From: Ignavibacteriota bacterium
GTDB taxonomy: Bacteria > Bacteroidota > Ignavibacteria > Palsa-1295
Assembly (NCBI GenBank): GCA_025357895.1
Contig: JANYLL010000375.1
Span: 1 to 7,988, forward strand
Direction: 5' to 3'
Length of the DNA stretch: 7,988 nt
In this document: positions 7,178-7,988 of the stretch, one piece after another
How the letters are laid out: every line of letters starts with the position of its first letter
Numbering within the stretch: the first letter of the stretch is position 1
The notes under the pieces: model-generated
Seen by the model: the letters and a program-made list of their open reading frames with translations, nothing else
Database searches by the model: none
Told to the model about the DNA's origin: nothing
Made by a program: the position numbers and the translations under genes

Positions 7178-7988
7178 TTACTTTTTGATAACCAATCTTT
7201 GCATGTTCTGCTCGCTTTTATCGGTGGTGATGACGAGAAGATACACACCTTCGGTGAGTTCACCGACATTTAATTCTTTCTCGTAATTTCCGGCAGTAGT
7301 TTCCCGGATGCTGCCTCCATCGAGAACGCGCTTGCCCAGGAGATCATGAATGCTAAATGCGACGGTGCGCGGCTCGGAGAGATCAAAATGCAGCGTCGTT
7401 TTTGTCTTTGCCGGATTGGGATACAAGACTGTTTTGCTGATAATTCCGCTTGTCATATTCTGCGACTGTGAGACAGAACTTTGCGCTTCAGGAATATTTG
7501 CAAAAAGATCTTTCTCAGGATTGTACCAAAAGATAAGCCCGTCATCAAAGGTAATACCTTCCTCCTTATTAAAATGTTTGCTGGTTGCAGTGCGGACGAG
7601 GATGGGGACGAGGTGGTCAAGACTTTTCGATTCTATCTCAACTTCGTCGCTAAGCATTTTTCCTATATTTGCTCCAAAATCAGCTAATGAATCCACATTG
7701 TCGCCGCGACGTATTCGGATTTGCATTTCATCTTTCATCCACTCCATTCTTTCACCAAAGCTTTTACCATTAGTATCAAGAGCAAAATGCTGTGCCCTAT
7801 CTATAGTACTATCAGGATGATTATGATCTGGAATATAAACTTTCATTACCACTTTGCTTTCTTTATTTAAAGTCTTAACTTTATGCCTTATCATTTTAAT
7901 GCCATCCTCTATTATATCTTTACTTTGACCCATCATAACAGCACCAGGATCAAAAGTAGAATCAGATTCTACATCGCGATTGCTTTCG
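7178..7988 (-). CDS. T9SS type A sorting domain protein of unknown function, 5' partial
   Basis: The frame is open to the right edge ('ESNRDVESDSTFDPGAV' precedes the first in-frame Met codons at 7931-7936), so those Met codons are probably internal and the true start is off the window; about 269 residues are visible. The last 84 residues or so (roughly 7181-7432) form a T9SS type A sorting domain: 'VLYPNPAKTKT', 'VAFSIHDLLGKRV', 'LTEGVYLLVI' and the ending 'QRLVIKK'. This predicts export through the type IX system and C-terminal cleavage at the cell surface. The part before it, rich in Asp, Glu and Lys, contains 'MKVYIPDHNHPD', 'FGERMEWMKDEMQIRIRRGD' and 'DDGLIFWYNPEKDLF'; I do not recognise a family in it. 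It converges with the PNGase F-like gene, with 73 bases between the stop codons, and the two share the inverted repeat at 7103-7169. The sorting domain is a firm call; function is unknown. Confidence 0.82.
   Translation of the reverse strand, partial: ESNRDVESDSTFDPGAVMMGQSKDIIEDGIKMIRHKVKTLNKESKVVMKVYIPDHNHPDSTIDRAQHFALDTNGKSFGERMEWMKDEMQIRIRRGDNVDSLADFGANIGKMLSDEVEIESKSLDHLVPILVRTATSKHFNKEEGITFDDGLIFWYNPEKDLFANIPEAQSSVSQSQNMTSGIISKTVLYPNPAKTKTTLHFDLSEPRTVAFSIHDLLGKRVLDGGSIRETTAGNYEKELNVGELTEGVYLLVITTDKSEQNMQRLVIKK

Noticed and set aside
7350..7820. 156-residue + strand frame opposite the T9SS cargo gene
   Set aside because: It lies antisense to a coding frame with a clear sorting domain and has no recognisable domain or start signal.
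1..7988. CRISPR array, insertion sequence, tRNA or rRNA gene
   Set aside because: I found no spaced direct repeats, transposase motifs, terminal inverted repeats with target duplications, or cloverleaf patterns on either strand.

Overview
The window looks like chromosomal DNA from the Bacteroidota/Chlorobiota side of the FCB group; an Ignavibacteria- or Kapabacteria-like lineage is my guess, not a result. Three things point there. Two proteins end in type IX secretion (T9SS) type A sorting domains. One protein carries a FISUMP (Fibrobacter succinogenes major paralogous) domain. The ribosomal protein S1 closely resembles Bacteroidota S1. The two visible start regions (1454 and 3652) also lack Shine-Dalgarno sequences and are A/T-rich, as is usual in Bacteroidota.

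Layout, left to right. Positions 1-1077 (+) hold the 3' part of a gene whose product joins a caspase-like (clan CD) region with a readable Cys motif to a C-terminal FISUMP domain. Positions 1078-1453 have no convincing gene but contain two inverted repeats and a TATAAT box ahead of the next gene. Positions 1454-3502 (+) encode 30S ribosomal protein S1 (rpsA) with six S1 domains, followed by a textbook intrinsic terminator (3524-3558). Positions 3652-7104 (+) encode a 1150-residue secreted protein of the peptide-N-glycosidase F (PNGase F) family with a signal peptide and a T9SS sorting domain. Positions 7178-7988 (-) hold the 3' part of a convergent gene, also a T9SS cargo protein, running off the right edge. 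A long inverted repeat made of GTCAAAA/TTTTGAC units (7103-7169) lies between the two convergent genes and probably ends transcription of both.

The most interesting object is the PNGase F-like protein. Compared with the Elizabethkingia PNGase F sequence as I remember it, its N-terminal jelly-roll is split by about 520 residues that include a Bacteroidota-type beta-sandwich unit and a LamG/concanavalin-like domain. The catalytic Asp60 and Glu206 equivalents (D73, E730) are kept. The ungapped match places Gln at Glu118 and changes several substrate-contact residues. It could be a surface or secreted deglycosylase of unusual architecture, or a glycan-binding derivative.

The genes do not form one pathway. 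rpsA is a housekeeping gene set among secreted or surface protein genes, and each gene appears to be its own transcription unit.
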